64,000 nucleotides of DNA from assembly GCF_037893015.1 (NCBI RefSeq), contig NC_133658.1, forward strand, positions 251,230,518 through 251,294,517, read 5' to 3'. The notes under the pieces were generated by a model that was given only the letters and a program-made list of their open reading frames with translations, had not been told where the DNA came from and made no database searches. Shown here piece by piece: positions 10,583 to 21,006 of the stretch. The position numbers and the translations under genes are program-made. Numbering within the stretch: the first letter of the stretch is position 1; every line of letters begins with the position of its first letter. This DNA comes from Macrotis lagotis. Lineage: Eukaryota; Chordata; Mammalia; Peramelemorphia; Peramelidae.

Positions 10583-12082
10583 CAGTTTTTTTTTTTTTAA
10601 TAGTTCTTGGTCTTTGTTTAATAGTTCTTGGTCTTTGTTCAAACTCCACAGTTGTTTCTCTGGATACAGATGGTATTCTCCATTGCAGAGAGCCCCAAAT
10701 TGTCTCGGATTGTTGCACTGATGGAATCACCGATTCCATCAAGGTTGATCATCACCCCCATGTTGCTGTTAGGGTATACAGTGTTTTTCTGGTTCTGCTC
10801 ATCTCACTCAGCATCAGTTTATGCAAATCTCTTCAGGCTTCCCTGAATTCCCAATCCTCCTGGTTTCTAATTGAACAATAGTATTTCATGACATACATAT
10901 ACCACAATTTGCTAAACCATTCCCCAAATGTAGGACATTTACTTGATTTCCAATTCTTTGCCACCACAAACAGGGCTGCTATGAATATTTTTGTACAAGT
11001 GATATTTTTACCCTTTTTTCATCATCTTCAGATACAGTAGTGGTATTGCTGGATCAAAGGGTATACGCATTTTTTGTTGCCCTTTGGAGGTAGTTCCAAA
11101 TTTCTCTCCAGAAAGGTTGGATGAGTTCACAGCTCCACCAACAATGTAATAGTGTCCCAGATTTCCCACAACCCTTCCAACAATGATCATCATCCTTTCT
11201 GGTCATATTGGCCAGTCTGAGAGGTGTGAGGTGGTATCTCAGAGAAGCTTTAATTTGCATTTCTCTAATAAGTAATGATTTAGAGAAATTTTTCATATGA
11301 CTATGGATTGCTTTGATCCCTCATCTGTAAATTGCCTTTGCGTATCGTTTGACCATTTGTCAATTGGGGAATGGCTTTTTTTTAATATGACTCAATTCTC
11401 TGTATATTTTCAAAATGAGTCCTTTGTCAGAAACATTAGTTGTAAAGATGGTTTCCTAGTTTACTACTTTTTTTTATCTTGGTTACAGTGGTTTTGTCTG
11501 TGTAAAAGTTTTTTAATTTAATGTAATCAAAATCACCTAGTTTGTTTTTAGTGATGTTCTCCATCTCTTCCTTAGTCATAAACTGCTTCCCTTTCCATAG
11601 ATCTGACAGGTAAACTAGTCCTTGATCTTCTAGTTTGCTTATAGTATTTTTTTATGTCTAAATTCTGCATCTATTTGGATTTTATCTTGGTATAGGGTGT
11701 GAGGTGTTGGTCTAATCCATGTTTCTTCCATACTAAGTTCCAATTTTCCCAGCAATTTTTATCAAAGAGAGAGTTTTTATCCCAATAGCTGGACTCTTTG
11801 GGTTTATCAAAAAGCAGATTACTATGATCATTTCCTGCTATTGCACCTAGTCTGTTCCACTGAGGACCTCAGTTTAAATCCGACATCAGACACTTAATAA
11901 TTACCTAGCCGTGTGACCTTGAGCAAGTCACTTAACCCCAATGCCTTGTAAAAAACAAAAACAAACTGAGGCTGAGAGGGAAGGCTTTGTAGAAGAAATA
12001 TAAGCTGAAGTGCAGGAGTAGAGTGAATTACAGGGTGAAGAGGTTTCTGGGAATTTTTAGAGAAAGTATGGGATAATCAGGA

Positions 12083-12260
12083 TAAGGATTGTTTTGGGGT
12101 TTTTTTTTAGGTTTTTGCAAGGCAAATGGGATTAAGTGGCTTGCCCAAGGCCACAGGGCTAGGTAATTATTAAGTATCTGAGGCAAGATTGGAACCCAGG
12201 TACTCCTGATTCAAGGGCTGGTGCTCTATCCACTGCACCACCTAGCCGCCCTTAAGGATT
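12083..12260 (-). mobile_element. WSINE1-type SINE
   Basis: GGTTTTTGCAAGGCAAATGGG through CACCTAGCCGCCC; TSD TAAGGATT at 12,083-12,090 and 12,253-12,260. Confidence 0.88.
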
Positions 12261-12479
12261 CTTTTATGGTAAATAATACTAAATTTTTTTAAAATAGTAT
12301 ATACTTTAATTTTATTTTTTAATTCTCATTTTGTACAAATGTTTTTTTTAACATTAATAAAATATTCTTGTTTATGAGTAAACAAAATACACCTCCACCC
12401 ATGAATATCGACTTGCTTGGGCGATAAAGTAAAGGGGAGAGAAAAAAATTAAAATTAAAAAAGAATAATAGTAATAATT

Positions 12480-12625
12480 GTAGGTATGGCCAGGTGGCGC
12501 AATGGACGAAGCACTAGCCCTGTAGCCACGAGCATCCGAGCCCACATCCAGCCCCGTAGACCCAACAATCACCCAGCTGTGTGACATGCAAGCCACCCGA
12601 TCCCCACTGCCCTGCAAAAACCTAA
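12480..12625 (+). repeat. SINE module 3 inside half-L1 copy A
   Basis: GTAGGTATGGCCAGGTGGCGC through CCCCACTGCCCTGCAAAAACC. Shared with copy B (41,672-41,805), absent from copy C. Confidence 0.82.
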
Positions 12626-12671
12626 AAGAAGAAAAAAAAAAGACCAAAAATAAAATAAAATAGTAATAATA

Positions 12672-12818
12672 GTAGGGGTGGCTGGGTGGCAGACAGAGCA
12701 TTGGCTCTTGAGTCAGGAGCACCTGGGTCCGAATCCAGCCTCAGACACCCAAAGATCATCCTGCTATGTGGCCCCAGGCAGGCCACCCAGCCCCATTTGC
12801 CCTGCACCCTCCCCCAAA
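12672..12818 (+). repeat. SINE module 2 inside half-L1 copy A
   Basis: TAGGGGTGGCTGGGTGGCAGA through CCATTTGCCCTGCACCC, followed by an AATAAT-rich tail. Shared with copy B (41,841-41,985), absent from copy C. Confidence 0.82.
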
Positions 12819-13020
12819 TAATAATAATAAAAAATGTGCTTCAGTCTTTGTTCCCACACCAACTCTGTCATGGGTGGATCGCATTCTTTATGGTAAGTCC
12901 ATTGCAAAAGTTACTTCCATATTTTTCCAACGTTGCCATTGCTGATCGAAACTCCCTCCTTTCTTATTTCTCCACTACCATGTACTATATTTTCTCTCTC
13001 CTTTCACTCTGACTCTGCTG

Positions 13021-13175
13021 TAGGGTAGCCGAGTGGCGCAGCAGACAGATCCCTGGTCCTGGGGCCAAGAAGCCCTGAGCCCCCATACCACCCCTTAGGC
13101 CCAGAATCCACCTGGCCCCATGGTCCTGGGCAGGCCTTCCAATCCCAGCCCCTTGCAAGAAGTAAAAAAGAAAAT
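13021..13175 (+). repeat. SINE module 1 inside half-L1 copy A
   Basis: GTAGGGTAGCCGAGTGGCGCA through CCAATCCCAGCCCCTTGCAAG, a diverged tRNA-SINE body in antisense to the half-L1. The same module is in copies B (42,193-42,345) and C (about 60,262-60,400). Confidence 0.8.
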
Positions 13176-13671
13176 GTGTTATATCTGAACAATCTCCCCC
13201 CCATGGTCCATCCTCTCCTCCTTTATTCACATCCCACCCCTTCCCCCTGCTCCCCCCCCTTCTTACTCCAGATGCCTATACCCTATTGAGTATATATGCT
13301 GTTTCCTCTCCTAGCCACCTCTGATGAGAGCAAAGGTTCCCTCATTCCCCCTTGCCTCCCCCCTTCAATATCATTGCAATAGCTCATTGTAATAAAGAAA
13401 AACCTTATTATATGAAATATCTTGGACTATTCCCCCTCTCCTTTTTCATTCTCCCTTTCCATTTCCCTTTTTTTCCTATTGACTCCATTTTTACACCATA
13501 TTTTGTCTTCGAATTCAGCTTTCTCCTGTGCTTCAACTATAAAAGCTCCCTCTACCTGCTCTATTAACTGAGAAGGTTCATATGAGTATTATCAGTGTCA
13601 TTTTTCTATGCAGGAATACATGCAGTTCATCATCATTAAGTCCCTCATATTTCCCCCCTCTCCTCCAATCT

Positions 13672-14757
13672 CCATGCTTCACCTGAGTCCTGTATCTGAA
13701 GATCAAACCTTCTGTTCAGCTCTGGCCATTCCAAAAGGAACATTTGAAATTCCCCTGGTTCATTGAAAGTCCATCTTTTTCCCTAGAAGAGGTCATTCAG
13801 CCTTGCTGGGTAGTTCATTCTTGGCTGCATCCTAAGCTCTTTTGCCTTCCGATATATTATATTCCAAGCCCTACGAGCTTCCAATGTAGTTGCTGCTAAG
13901 TCCTGTGAGATCCTGACTGCAGCTCCATGATATTTGAACTGTGTCCTTCTGGCTGCTTGTAATATTTTCTCTTTGACTTGGGAGTTCTGGAACTTGGCTA
14001 TAATATTCCTAGGAGTTGGTTTTTTGAGATCTCTTTCTCAGGGGATCAGTGGATTCTCTCCATTTCTATTTTGCCCTCTACTTCTAGAATATCAGGGCAA
14101 TTTTCCTGTAGAAATTCTTTGAAAATGATTTCAAGGTTCTTTTCCTGATCATGACTTTCAGGTATTCCAATAATTTTTAAATTATCTTTCCTAAATCTGT
14201 TTTCCATATCAGTTGTTATTTTCAATTAGATATTTCACATTTTCTTCCAATTTTTCATTTTTTTGGTTTTGAAGTATTGATTCCTGATTTCTGGTAAATT
14301 CATCAATCTCCCTGAATTCTATTCTTTGTCTGAAGGATTTGTTCTCCTCAGAGAGTTTTCTTATCTCTTTTTCCATCTGGCCAATTTTGCTTTTTAAGGC
14401 ATTCTTCTCCTCAATAACTTTTTGAACTGTTTTATCCATTTGACCTAAGCTGGTTTTCAGCATGCTATTTTGTTCAGCATTGTTTTGGATCTCTTTGACT
14501 AAGTTGCTGACTTCATTTTCATGTTTTTCCTGCATCTCTCTCCTTTCTTTTCCTAGTTTTTCTTCCAACTTCCTCATTTGATTTTCAAAGTCTTTTTTGA
14601 GCTCTGTCATAGCCTGAGCCCAATTTCTGTTTTTCTTGGAGTCTTTAGATGCAGGAGCTTGTGTTTCCTCATCTTCAGACTGAGTATTTTGATCCTTCTT
14701 AGGCTCATGCGCAAAATATTTTTCAATGGTCTTCCTCTTATTTCTCTGCTTGCTCAT
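13672..14757 (-). pseudogene. Half-L1 ORF1 (L1 ORF1p-like), copy A, frameshifted
   Basis: Starts MSKQRNKRKTIEKYF and runs 182 codons open: a charged N-terminus, then a long heptad-rich coiled coil (residues about 45-150, e.g. EKLGKERREMQEKHENE, KEIRKLSEENKSF). This is the L1 ORF1p trimerisation architecture. An extra base near 14,215 relative to copy B shifts the frame and gives a stop. Beyond it the RRM-like and C-terminal domains are still legible in other frames to about 13,672. L1 ORF1p is an RNA-binding chaperone that coats element RNA; this copy cannot make the full protein. Confidence 0.85.
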
Positions 14758-15506
14758 TTTCCCAGACTAAGCCTGGTTTTGGGGTGCTTCCTGAGCTTTT
14801 GGGACACTCCCACAAGGGTCTCAGTGTGTGAGGCTCTGTCCTCCCTCCAGGTCTGTGAATGACCATAAGCGCCCCCCTCTGCCATGGGGCTGAGGTGGGG
14901 TGGCCCTGATGTTCTATGGGGGGCCTACACTGCTATCAGGATCTGAATGTGGTCAGAGCCCCAGAGTCCTGTTCCAGGGGCAGAGGACAGAGCTCTGCAG
15001 TCTCTCTCTCTTCACTCCCCTCCCTCAGCTCAATGGGCTCATGCCCTGGGGGCTCTTGCTTACCAGCTGAGCCTGCTTCTGTTTCTGGATCTGGGCTGTG
15101 GAAAGACCAAGCTGCTTGCTGTGTGCCCTGAGGGCTGTGCTCCACATGCTGGCTCTGGCAGAGGTCCCCCACTGTTCCCCCACTTTATGCCCTCTGCTAC
15201 CTGGGGTGCAGCTCAGGAGACTCCCCCACTGCTGTGAGCCGTGGCTCCCAGCATCCTGGGACTGCCTCTGGGAGGCTGAAGTTCTTTCGCTCTGGCGGGC
15301 CACCCCTCTGACACCAGGGAGCAGAGCCTTTCTGCTCTTTTCCAGGTTACCTTGAGTAGGGGAACTGCCTCACTGGGTCCCTTTGTGGGTTCCGTCTCTC
15401 AAAAGTTTAGTTAGAGTCCTTTGTTTCATGTTTTATCAGAGAGTGCCTAAGACTTGATCCCTTCTTGTGGCCATCTTGGCTCCGCCCTATACTAAAAAAT
15501 TTTTTC

Positions 15507-16060
15507 CCAATTAACAAATATTTCTTTTCTTTACTTTTCAACTTTCTCTAAAATGAAGTGCTAGATGTAGAAACCTAGCTCTTGTGGGTTACTTCTAGAA
15601 CCTTGAGACAGTAGTTATCTTAGCTCTCTAGAGACCCAACCTGAGTGTGGGAGTGGGAGTTGGAGAGAGCAGTCCTATACTTAAGATTGTGAGACTTTTG
15701 ATAGAAAGCTTCCACTAACAAGTAACAGAGAAAGAGAGAAAAAAGGAGGAAGTGTTTCCACATAGAGTTCCAAGCTCTGCAAGGAACTTGGGGCTGACCT
15801 ATGTCCCAGTACACTAAAAAGTGGAGAAAGCAAGTGGGGCTGAGACTTCAAGGAGGAAGAGCAAAGAGGAAGGAGCAAAAGGAAAATAAATGGGTATAGT
15901 AATAGATTGGGGCTGGTCAGAGAGAGCTGAAGGACAAAATGGGCCAAATCAGCTTCCATGGTTGTGGAAAGGAGCAAGATCCAGGACAGAGTTTCATTTT
16001 GTCTAGTTGCTTCCCGGGAGGGAAGGTCCCATTTTCCCTGCCCCCATTACTCCTTTTTCT
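15507..16060. other. No recognisable feature
   Basis: Intergenic sequence without a repeat I can assign; overlapping minus-strand frames of 64-98 codons show no domain. Confidence 0.4.
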
Positions 16061-16070
16061 ACTGCCAGAC

Positions 16071-16228
16071 TTTTTTTTTTTTTAGGTTTTTGCAAGGCAA
16101 ATGGAATTAAGTGGCTTGTCCAAGGCCACACAAGGCTAGGTAGTTAAGTGTCTGAGGTCACATTTGAACCCAGGTATTTCTGATTCCAAGGGCCGGTGCT
16201 TTATCCACTGTGCCACCCAGCCGCCCCT
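16071..16228 (-). mobile_element. WSINE1-type SINE
   Basis: GGTTTTTGCAAGGCAAATGG through CACCCAGCCGCCCC; flanked by GCCAGACTTTT and CCCAGACTTTT (TSD). Confidence 0.9.
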
Positions 16229-16748
16229 ACTCCCAGACTTTTGAGGAGAAATAAGAAATAAAAGAAAAATACAACCCCCACAACAATTTATATAATGATG
16301 ATGGATTAAAGATCTAGTAGAAAGGGTTGTTATATTTTCAGACACATTGTCATTGTTATAATTAACATTCAAATGGAGGGGAGGTCCATTAAAGTATTTT
16401 ATCAGCATATACAACTTGTTCCAAAAGTTTTAGTGCAGTTTTAAGCTTTAATAGCTTGAAATAACTTAAAAGTTATTTTTAAGGACCATAAACTTTAATA
16501 GCTTAAAATTGCACTGACTTTTGAGACAGGCACTAGAGTTGGACAGTGAAGTAGGTTCAGAATAGAATGAACAGAGAAAATTAAGTTGGATTGGATTTAG
16601 GGAAATGTCTAGTGCTTTCAATGATTCCAAGCATCTAGTTGCCTCAAAATCCCATCCCTTTAACATCAACACATATTAACTCCCAACAATGGTATAAACT
16701 AGAGTCAAATCATGGAACATGATACTTTCTTTTTAAAATGTTTATTTT

Positions 16749-16922
16749 GGGGTGGCTAGGTTTAATTTTAACTTTATTTTTTTTTTGCAGGACAAACAGG
16801 GTTAAATGGCTTGCCCAAGGCCACACAGCTAGGTAATTTGTAAGTGTCTGGGACTGGATTTGAACCCAGGTACTGCTGACTCCAGGGCGGGCGCTTTATC
16901 CACTGCGCCACCTAGCCGCCCC
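16749..16922 (-). mobile_element. WSINE1-type SINE (minus) next to a plus-strand SINE head scrap
   Basis: GGGGTGGCTAGG at 16,749-16,760 is an isolated plus-strand head. The full minus copy is 16,777-16,922, flanked by TTTAATTTTAACTTTA and TTATTTTTAACTTTTT. Confidence 0.85.
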
Positions 16923-16924
16923 TT

Positions 16925-17345
16925 ATTTTTAACTTTTTTAAAAAAACTTTTGAGTTACAAATTTTTTCTCTTCCTCCAGCTCTCCCTCTCCTTATTGAGA
17001 AGGCAAGCAGTATATCGATTATACTGATGTCATGCAAAACATATCCATATTAGTCCTGTGGGGAAAAAAAATTAAAACAAGAATAAAAGTGGAAAAAAGT
17101 ATACTTCAAACTTCATTCAGATTTCTTCTCAGTTCTCTTTTTTTCATGTGGATAGCACTTCTTATGAGTTTGGAATTGTCCTGGATCAGTATTGATCAGA
17201 GTTTTATATTCCTATGGGGATAGTTCCAAATAGGTTTCTAGAATGGCTGGATCAGTTCATAATCAGTTCATCAGGGTATCTAATTTCCCATACCATTTCT
17301 TTTCTGTCTGATAGGTATGGGGTGGTACCTCAGAGTTAGAACACA
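16925..17345 (-). repeat. Old L1 3' end
   Basis: AACTTTTGAGTTACAAATTTTTTC, CCTTATTGAGAAGGCAAGCAG, GTCATGCAAAACATATCCATA, then GGGGTGGTACCTCAGAGTTAG: an older L1 subfamily 3' end, diverged from the young copies. Confidence 0.7.
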
Positions 17346-17349
17346 TTAA

Positions 17350-17900
17350 TTTCCAAAGAGTCACTGTTGCTGATGATCCATGGATTAGGAAGAAGTATGA
17401 TATAAAAAAAATCAAGATCATGTATGATGGGATGTGAACTTGTTCACAGCTCCTGAAAGTATGAGGAGAGTCTTAATCAAAGTCCCAAGGGAAGATTCAC
17501 TCCTATAGGGTTTCATCAGAGTTGCTTCTTCTTCCCCATCTATCTTTTTATGGGGTTATGTGAGTGTGTAGAAGGATTTGCTGAGTCCTTTTCAGAGCTG
17601 GTGTTCACCTTTCACCCAACTCTCTCACTTGTAACTCCAAGAAGTTCTAACATGTGCAGCATCCACAACCTAGTCAATAGTTTAGACAGATGGGCTTAAC
17701 TAGGTTGAGGGCAACTGACAGGCCTCACCTATTAGTGAGTTAGGGGGGTATTTACTCCAAGTATATGAACACTTCCCCCAATGGAAGGGGTGGATGAGAA
17801 CAGTTTCTTCCATGAAGGTGGCTGAAGCAAGCTTTGTGGAGCACTAAGAGCTTGGTCAGTCAAAGAAGACACCAAGATCATCTATTGCATTCTTGGGTCA
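17350..17900. other. No recognisable feature
   Basis: Unassigned intergenic sequence; no open frame or repeat recognised. Confidence 0.4.
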
Positions 17901-17901
17901 T

Positions 17902-18077
17902 CAACATATAACTTTTTTTTTTTTTTTAGTTTTTTGCAAGGCAAATGGGGTTAAGTGGCTTGCCCAAGGCCACACAGCTAGGTAATTATTAAGACCGGAT
18001 TTGAACCCAGGTACTCCTGACTCCAAGGCCGGTGCTTTATCCACTACTCCACCTAGCCGCCCCAACATATAACTTTT
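17902..18077 (-). mobile_element. WSINE1-type SINE
   Basis: Body 17,917-18,062; perfect TSD CAACATATAACTTTT at 17,902-17,916 and 18,063-18,077. A small internal deletion removes GTGTCTGAGG. Confidence 0.93.
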
Positions 18078-18239
18078 GATTGACCACTAGACTTAGATGA
18101 TTCTGGAAAAGAGTGAGGTTGAAGACTTTGAACAATTCTGTCCCACTTAAATTCCATTCACAGGCAAGTCAAAGAAATTATCCTTCGATGTCACTGATGG
18201 TCTTAGAAAAGGATGGACAAACGACAGCATTATACAGCA

Positions 18240-18395
18240 GTAATACAGGGAAAAGAGTACTAGACTAGGTATCAGAAAATCTGGCTTTCAATTCTGGTTC
18301 CTTTGTCAAACAGATCCAGAATCTTTAACAAACCATCCCAAAATCACCCCCCCCCACTCCCAACCTTGTCTCCTCTGTCAAAAAGGGACTGTTCA
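18240..18395 (+). repeat. MIR-type SINE fragment
   Basis: GTACTAGACTAGGTATCAGAAAATCTGG then TTGTCTCCTCTGTCAAAAAGG: sense MIR order, weak. Confidence 0.5.
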
Positions 18396-18505
18396 ACAGC
18401 TTATCCATAAGCACAGCCCTAAATACTGAGGACACAAAGCAAAAATAAAACAGTGCCTGTCCTCAAGGGCTTCTATCAGAGGGAGACAGCTAAATAGATG
18501 TCTAC
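18395..18505 (-). repeat. L2 3' end fragment
   Basis: ACTGAGGACACAAAGC...CAGTGCCTGTCCTCAAGGGCTTCTATC resembles the antisense L2 tail. Confidence 0.55.
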
Positions 18506-18564
18506 ATGAAACATTGGCAAAATAATCCTTTCCCTATCTACCTCACATGGTTATAAGGAGAACC

Positions 18565-18568
<4 letters not shown>

Positions 18569-18610
<42 letters not shown>
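18569..18610. repeat. (TA)n microsatellite
   Basis: About 21 uninterrupted TA units, followed by further TA-rich sequence to about 18,665. Confidence 0.97.
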
Positions 18611-18614
<4 letters not shown>

Positions 18615-18764
18615 CCTTTTATATATGTATAATATATAAAATTTATGTATTACATGTATATAATCCTTTTATTTTTTTGTCACAATGACATATTAATATC
18701 TGCCATTAGTTCAATGGTAAGTTTGCCTAGAATATCACATCCTTTAGAAGGCTAATCTACTATA

Positions 18765-19375
18765 AGAAATGATGAGCAGGATGCTCTTGGAAAAACCTGG
18801 AAAGATTTACATGAGTTGATGCAAAGTGAAATGTACTGTGTACAAAGTAACAGCAATATTGTAGGATGATCAACTGTGTGTGATTTATCATTTCTCAGCA
18901 ATATAGTTACCTAAGGCAACTTGAAGACTTATGATAAAGAGTGCTATCCATTCCTAGAGAAAGAGCTAATGGTATCTGAATATAGATTGAAGCATACTTT
19001 TCTTAACTTTTTCTTTAATTTTTTTGTGGGGGGGATTTCATGATTATGGAAATGTTTTGCATGACTACATATTTATAACCTATGTCAAATTGCTTGCTTT
19101 CTAAATGGGGTGGGGTAGAAAAGGAGAAAGGGAGAGAATTTGGAACTCAAAGCTTTTAAAGTAAATGTTAAGGGGTAACTAGGTGGTACAATGGATAAGC
19201 GCACAGGCCCTGAGCTGAGTTTAAATTTGACCACACATTTAATATTTAGCTGTGTGACCTTAGGCAAGTCATTTAACACCATTACCTTGTAATTCCCCCC
19301 CAACCTGAATGTTAAAAAAATTATTTTTCCATGTACCTGGGGAAAAAAATAAAAGATTAAATAAAATTACAAAGG
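18765..19375 (+). repeat. Old L1 3' end interrupted by a SINE
   Basis: GGAAAGATTTACATGAGTTGATGCAAAGTGAA is the ORF2/3' UTR junction of an older L1. The tail (GGGAGAGAATTTGGAACTCAAAGC) resumes after the SINE as TTATTTTTCCATGTACCTGGGG plus A-rich sequence. Confidence 0.7.
19161..19315 (+). mobile_element. WSINE1-type SINE
   Basis: GGGGTAACTAGGTGGTACAA head, CTGTGTGACCTTAGGCAAGTC body, CCTTGTAA tail; GTAAATGTTAA repeated imperfectly on both sides as TSD. Confidence 0.82.
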
Positions 19376-19885
19376 ACTATCACATCCTTTCCAAAATTTT
19401 AATATCATCTTTTGACCATTCTTATCATTATTTCCTAAAATGACTTAATCTAGTGGTGGGTGTCTTAGGAAGGATAAGGGATAATCATCAAAGCTTGTGT
19501 AACACATGCTGATATATAATTCATGTACTAGACATCACAAAAAAACTTATATGCTTATATGAACTATGTTGGGGTATGTTAGCAAATATTTAATAATAAC
19601 TAGCTTTTCCCAAAATGCACATACAACATACTTTTAAATTTAATCTGCATTATTAACATTTCCCCCATCACTTTCTTAGGTCAAAACAATCACCAAACAA
19701 TAAATAAAGCCCTGGCTCATGGAGTTTATAGTTCTCTTAAGTATAAATGCTCATCCTGAAAATTTAACAATTGGTTCTTAAGAGAAAATATAACATGATC
19801 CTAGCATTCCACTGTGTGTACAGAGCAAAAGTGAGAGAAAAGGGGAAAAGAAATGTTTCCTCTTCCTCCTTAGTCAGATATGTTA
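19376..19885. other. No recognisable feature
   Basis: AT-rich intergenic sequence; nothing assigned. Confidence 0.4.
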
Positions 19886-19889
19886 GTAT

Positions 19890-20345
19890 AGTGGAGCAAG
19901 TGGTAACTTGAGAATTGGGAGACTTGTATACCAATGGAGTTCTATCATTCACTCAGTCTGTGAAAAAGTCCCTTTTCCTCTCTGGGTCTAAGTTCCACAA
20001 TCTGCACAAAAGTGTTTAATAATACCTGTTTCACCATGGAACTGTGTTTAGCATTGGTTATACATATATAGCTTATATTAGATTGCTTTCTGTGGGGGGG
20101 AAGAGAGGGAAGAAATGAAAAACTCAAAACCTTGAAAAAAAAAATTGTTGAAAAGTACCATTGCATGTAGTTGATAAAATAAATAGCTGAAAAAACCCCC
20201 CAAAACAAACCCATTTCAAATGTCCTGTGGCTCTGGACAAATCAATTAATCTTTGAGCTTCAGGTTCCTCATTTGTATTATAAGAATTGGATTAGATGAT
20301 TTAATATTGATTTCAGATCTACATCTGTGCTCCTGTGTTTTTTAT
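19890..20345 (+). repeat. MIR-type relics around an old L1 tail
   Basis: MIR-like 19,890-20,045 and 20,225-20,340 (CTCTGGACAAATCAATTAATC, CAGGTTCCTCATTTGTATTATAAG). Between them is an L1 3' tail (GATTGCTTTCTGTGGGGGGG...ATAAAATAAATAGC, about 20,050-20,215). Confidence 0.55.
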
Positions 20346-20598
20346 GTGAGCAAATCATGTAACCATTCTGGTTGTGTTTCCTCATTTTGTCCAATTATAT
20401 ATCAACAAAACTGACAATCTAAATAAAATAGGTGAATCTACAATTGAGATACCTGGCTTGCCCAACCTCTTCCTTTCCCTTTGAGCTTCCTTTATGGGTG
20501 GTTGGGTTTGTAAGCGCCTTGAAAGTATTACCTACTGGTACTTTTGGTTTGGATTTGGATTTCCAGCCCTTAGGTAAAAGTTCCTGGCAGCTGGTGAC

Positions 20599-20734
20599 GT
20601 TTTTTGTTTGTTTTTGCAAGGCCATGGGGTTAGGGGGCTTGCCCGAGACCACACGGCTAGGTAATTATCAAGCGTCTGAGGACGGATTGGAACCCGGGCC
20701 CTCCTGACTCCGGCCCCCGCTCCATGCCCGCCCC
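20599..20734 (-). mobile_element. SINE at the CpG-island shoulder
   Basis: GCAAGGCCATGGGGTTAGGG through CCATGCCCGCCCC, a minus-strand WSINE1-like copy. It differs from others by retaining or gaining many CpG and GC positions (CACACGGCTAGG, GCGTCTGAGGACGG, AACCCGGGCCC). Confidence 0.8.
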
Positions 20735-20989
20735 AGCCTGGAGGACCCGGGCCGTTTGCTGCGGTGGCTTAGCTCTCGGGGCCGGGGTGGCCTCCGGGCC
20801 TAATCTGGGAACCCGCGACCTCCACGACCTTGGCCACGTCACCCGCTCTCCCTCAGGTTGGAGCGGAGGCCTGGGGGCGCCCGGGACCCCGCCCCCGCCC
20901 CGCCCCGCCCCTCCCCGCGGGAGGCGGAGCTGAGGCCGCCCGGGAGGCGGGGGGAGCGGGGCGAGGGGAGGAGGCGGGGCTGCGTCTCC

Positions 20990-20999
20990 GTCACGTGAC
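20990..20999. promoter_or_regulatory. Palindromic E-box GTCACGTGAC (USF/MITF-TFE, CLEAR-type)
   Basis: A perfect 10-bp palindrome, GTCACGTGAC, lies 154 bp upstream of the start codon inside the CpG island and 7 bp before a YY1-type site. It is the high-affinity core for bHLH-zip factors (USF1/2, and TFEB/TFE3 at CLEAR elements of lysosomal and trafficking genes). Binding is inferred from sequence only. Confidence 0.65.
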
Positions 21000-21006
21000 G
21001 GGATCC

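Larger units (their letters stand above)
9975..11876 (-). mobile_element. L1 (about 1.7 kb) inserted in the split SINE
   Basis: Minus-strand L1 with its 3' end at about 10,148 and ORF2 sequence up to 11,862. TSD AGGACCTCAGTTTA at 9,975-9,988 and 11,863-11,876. Two WSINE1 copies and a SINE scrap lie within its 3' part. ORF2 C-terminus at 11,296-11,008 carries the C-x3-C...H-x4-C motif but is split by a frameshift, so two overlapping frames (80 and 61 codons) cover it. Confidence 0.9.
9918..11975 (+). mobile_element. WSINE1-type SINE split by an L1
   Basis: Left part 9,931-9,988 (GGGGCAACAAGGTGGTACAG head), right part 11,877-11,962 (AATCCGACATCAG...CTTGTAAAAAAC). TSD AAACTGAGGCTGA at 9,918-9,930 and 11,963-11,975 frames the whole structure. 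Confidence 0.9.
12276..15506 (-). mobile_element. Half-L1 (HAL1-type) element, copy A, near full length
   Basis: A minus-strand element of about 3.2 kb. Its 5' end is at about 15,488 (GGCGGAGCCAAGATGGCC on the element strand), then a GC-rich 5' UTR of about 730 bp, ORF1 (14,757-13,672), and a 1.4-kb 3' region ending in an A-rich tail near 12,291. ORF2 is absent: no endonuclease, RT or cysteine motif is visible. Three antisense SINE modules lie in the 3' region. Candidate TSD ATACTAAATTTTTTT (12,276-12,290) against ATACTAAAAAATTTTTT (15,489-15,505) is imperfect. ORF1-only L1 derivatives are known as HAL1; naming this family is inference. Confidence 0.8.

Noticed and set aside
12372..13230. Overlapping frames of 60-116 codons that recur almost unchanged at 41,515-42,383
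   Set aside because: The recurrence reflects two copies of the same half-L1 3' region with its SINE modules, not a conserved gene pair.
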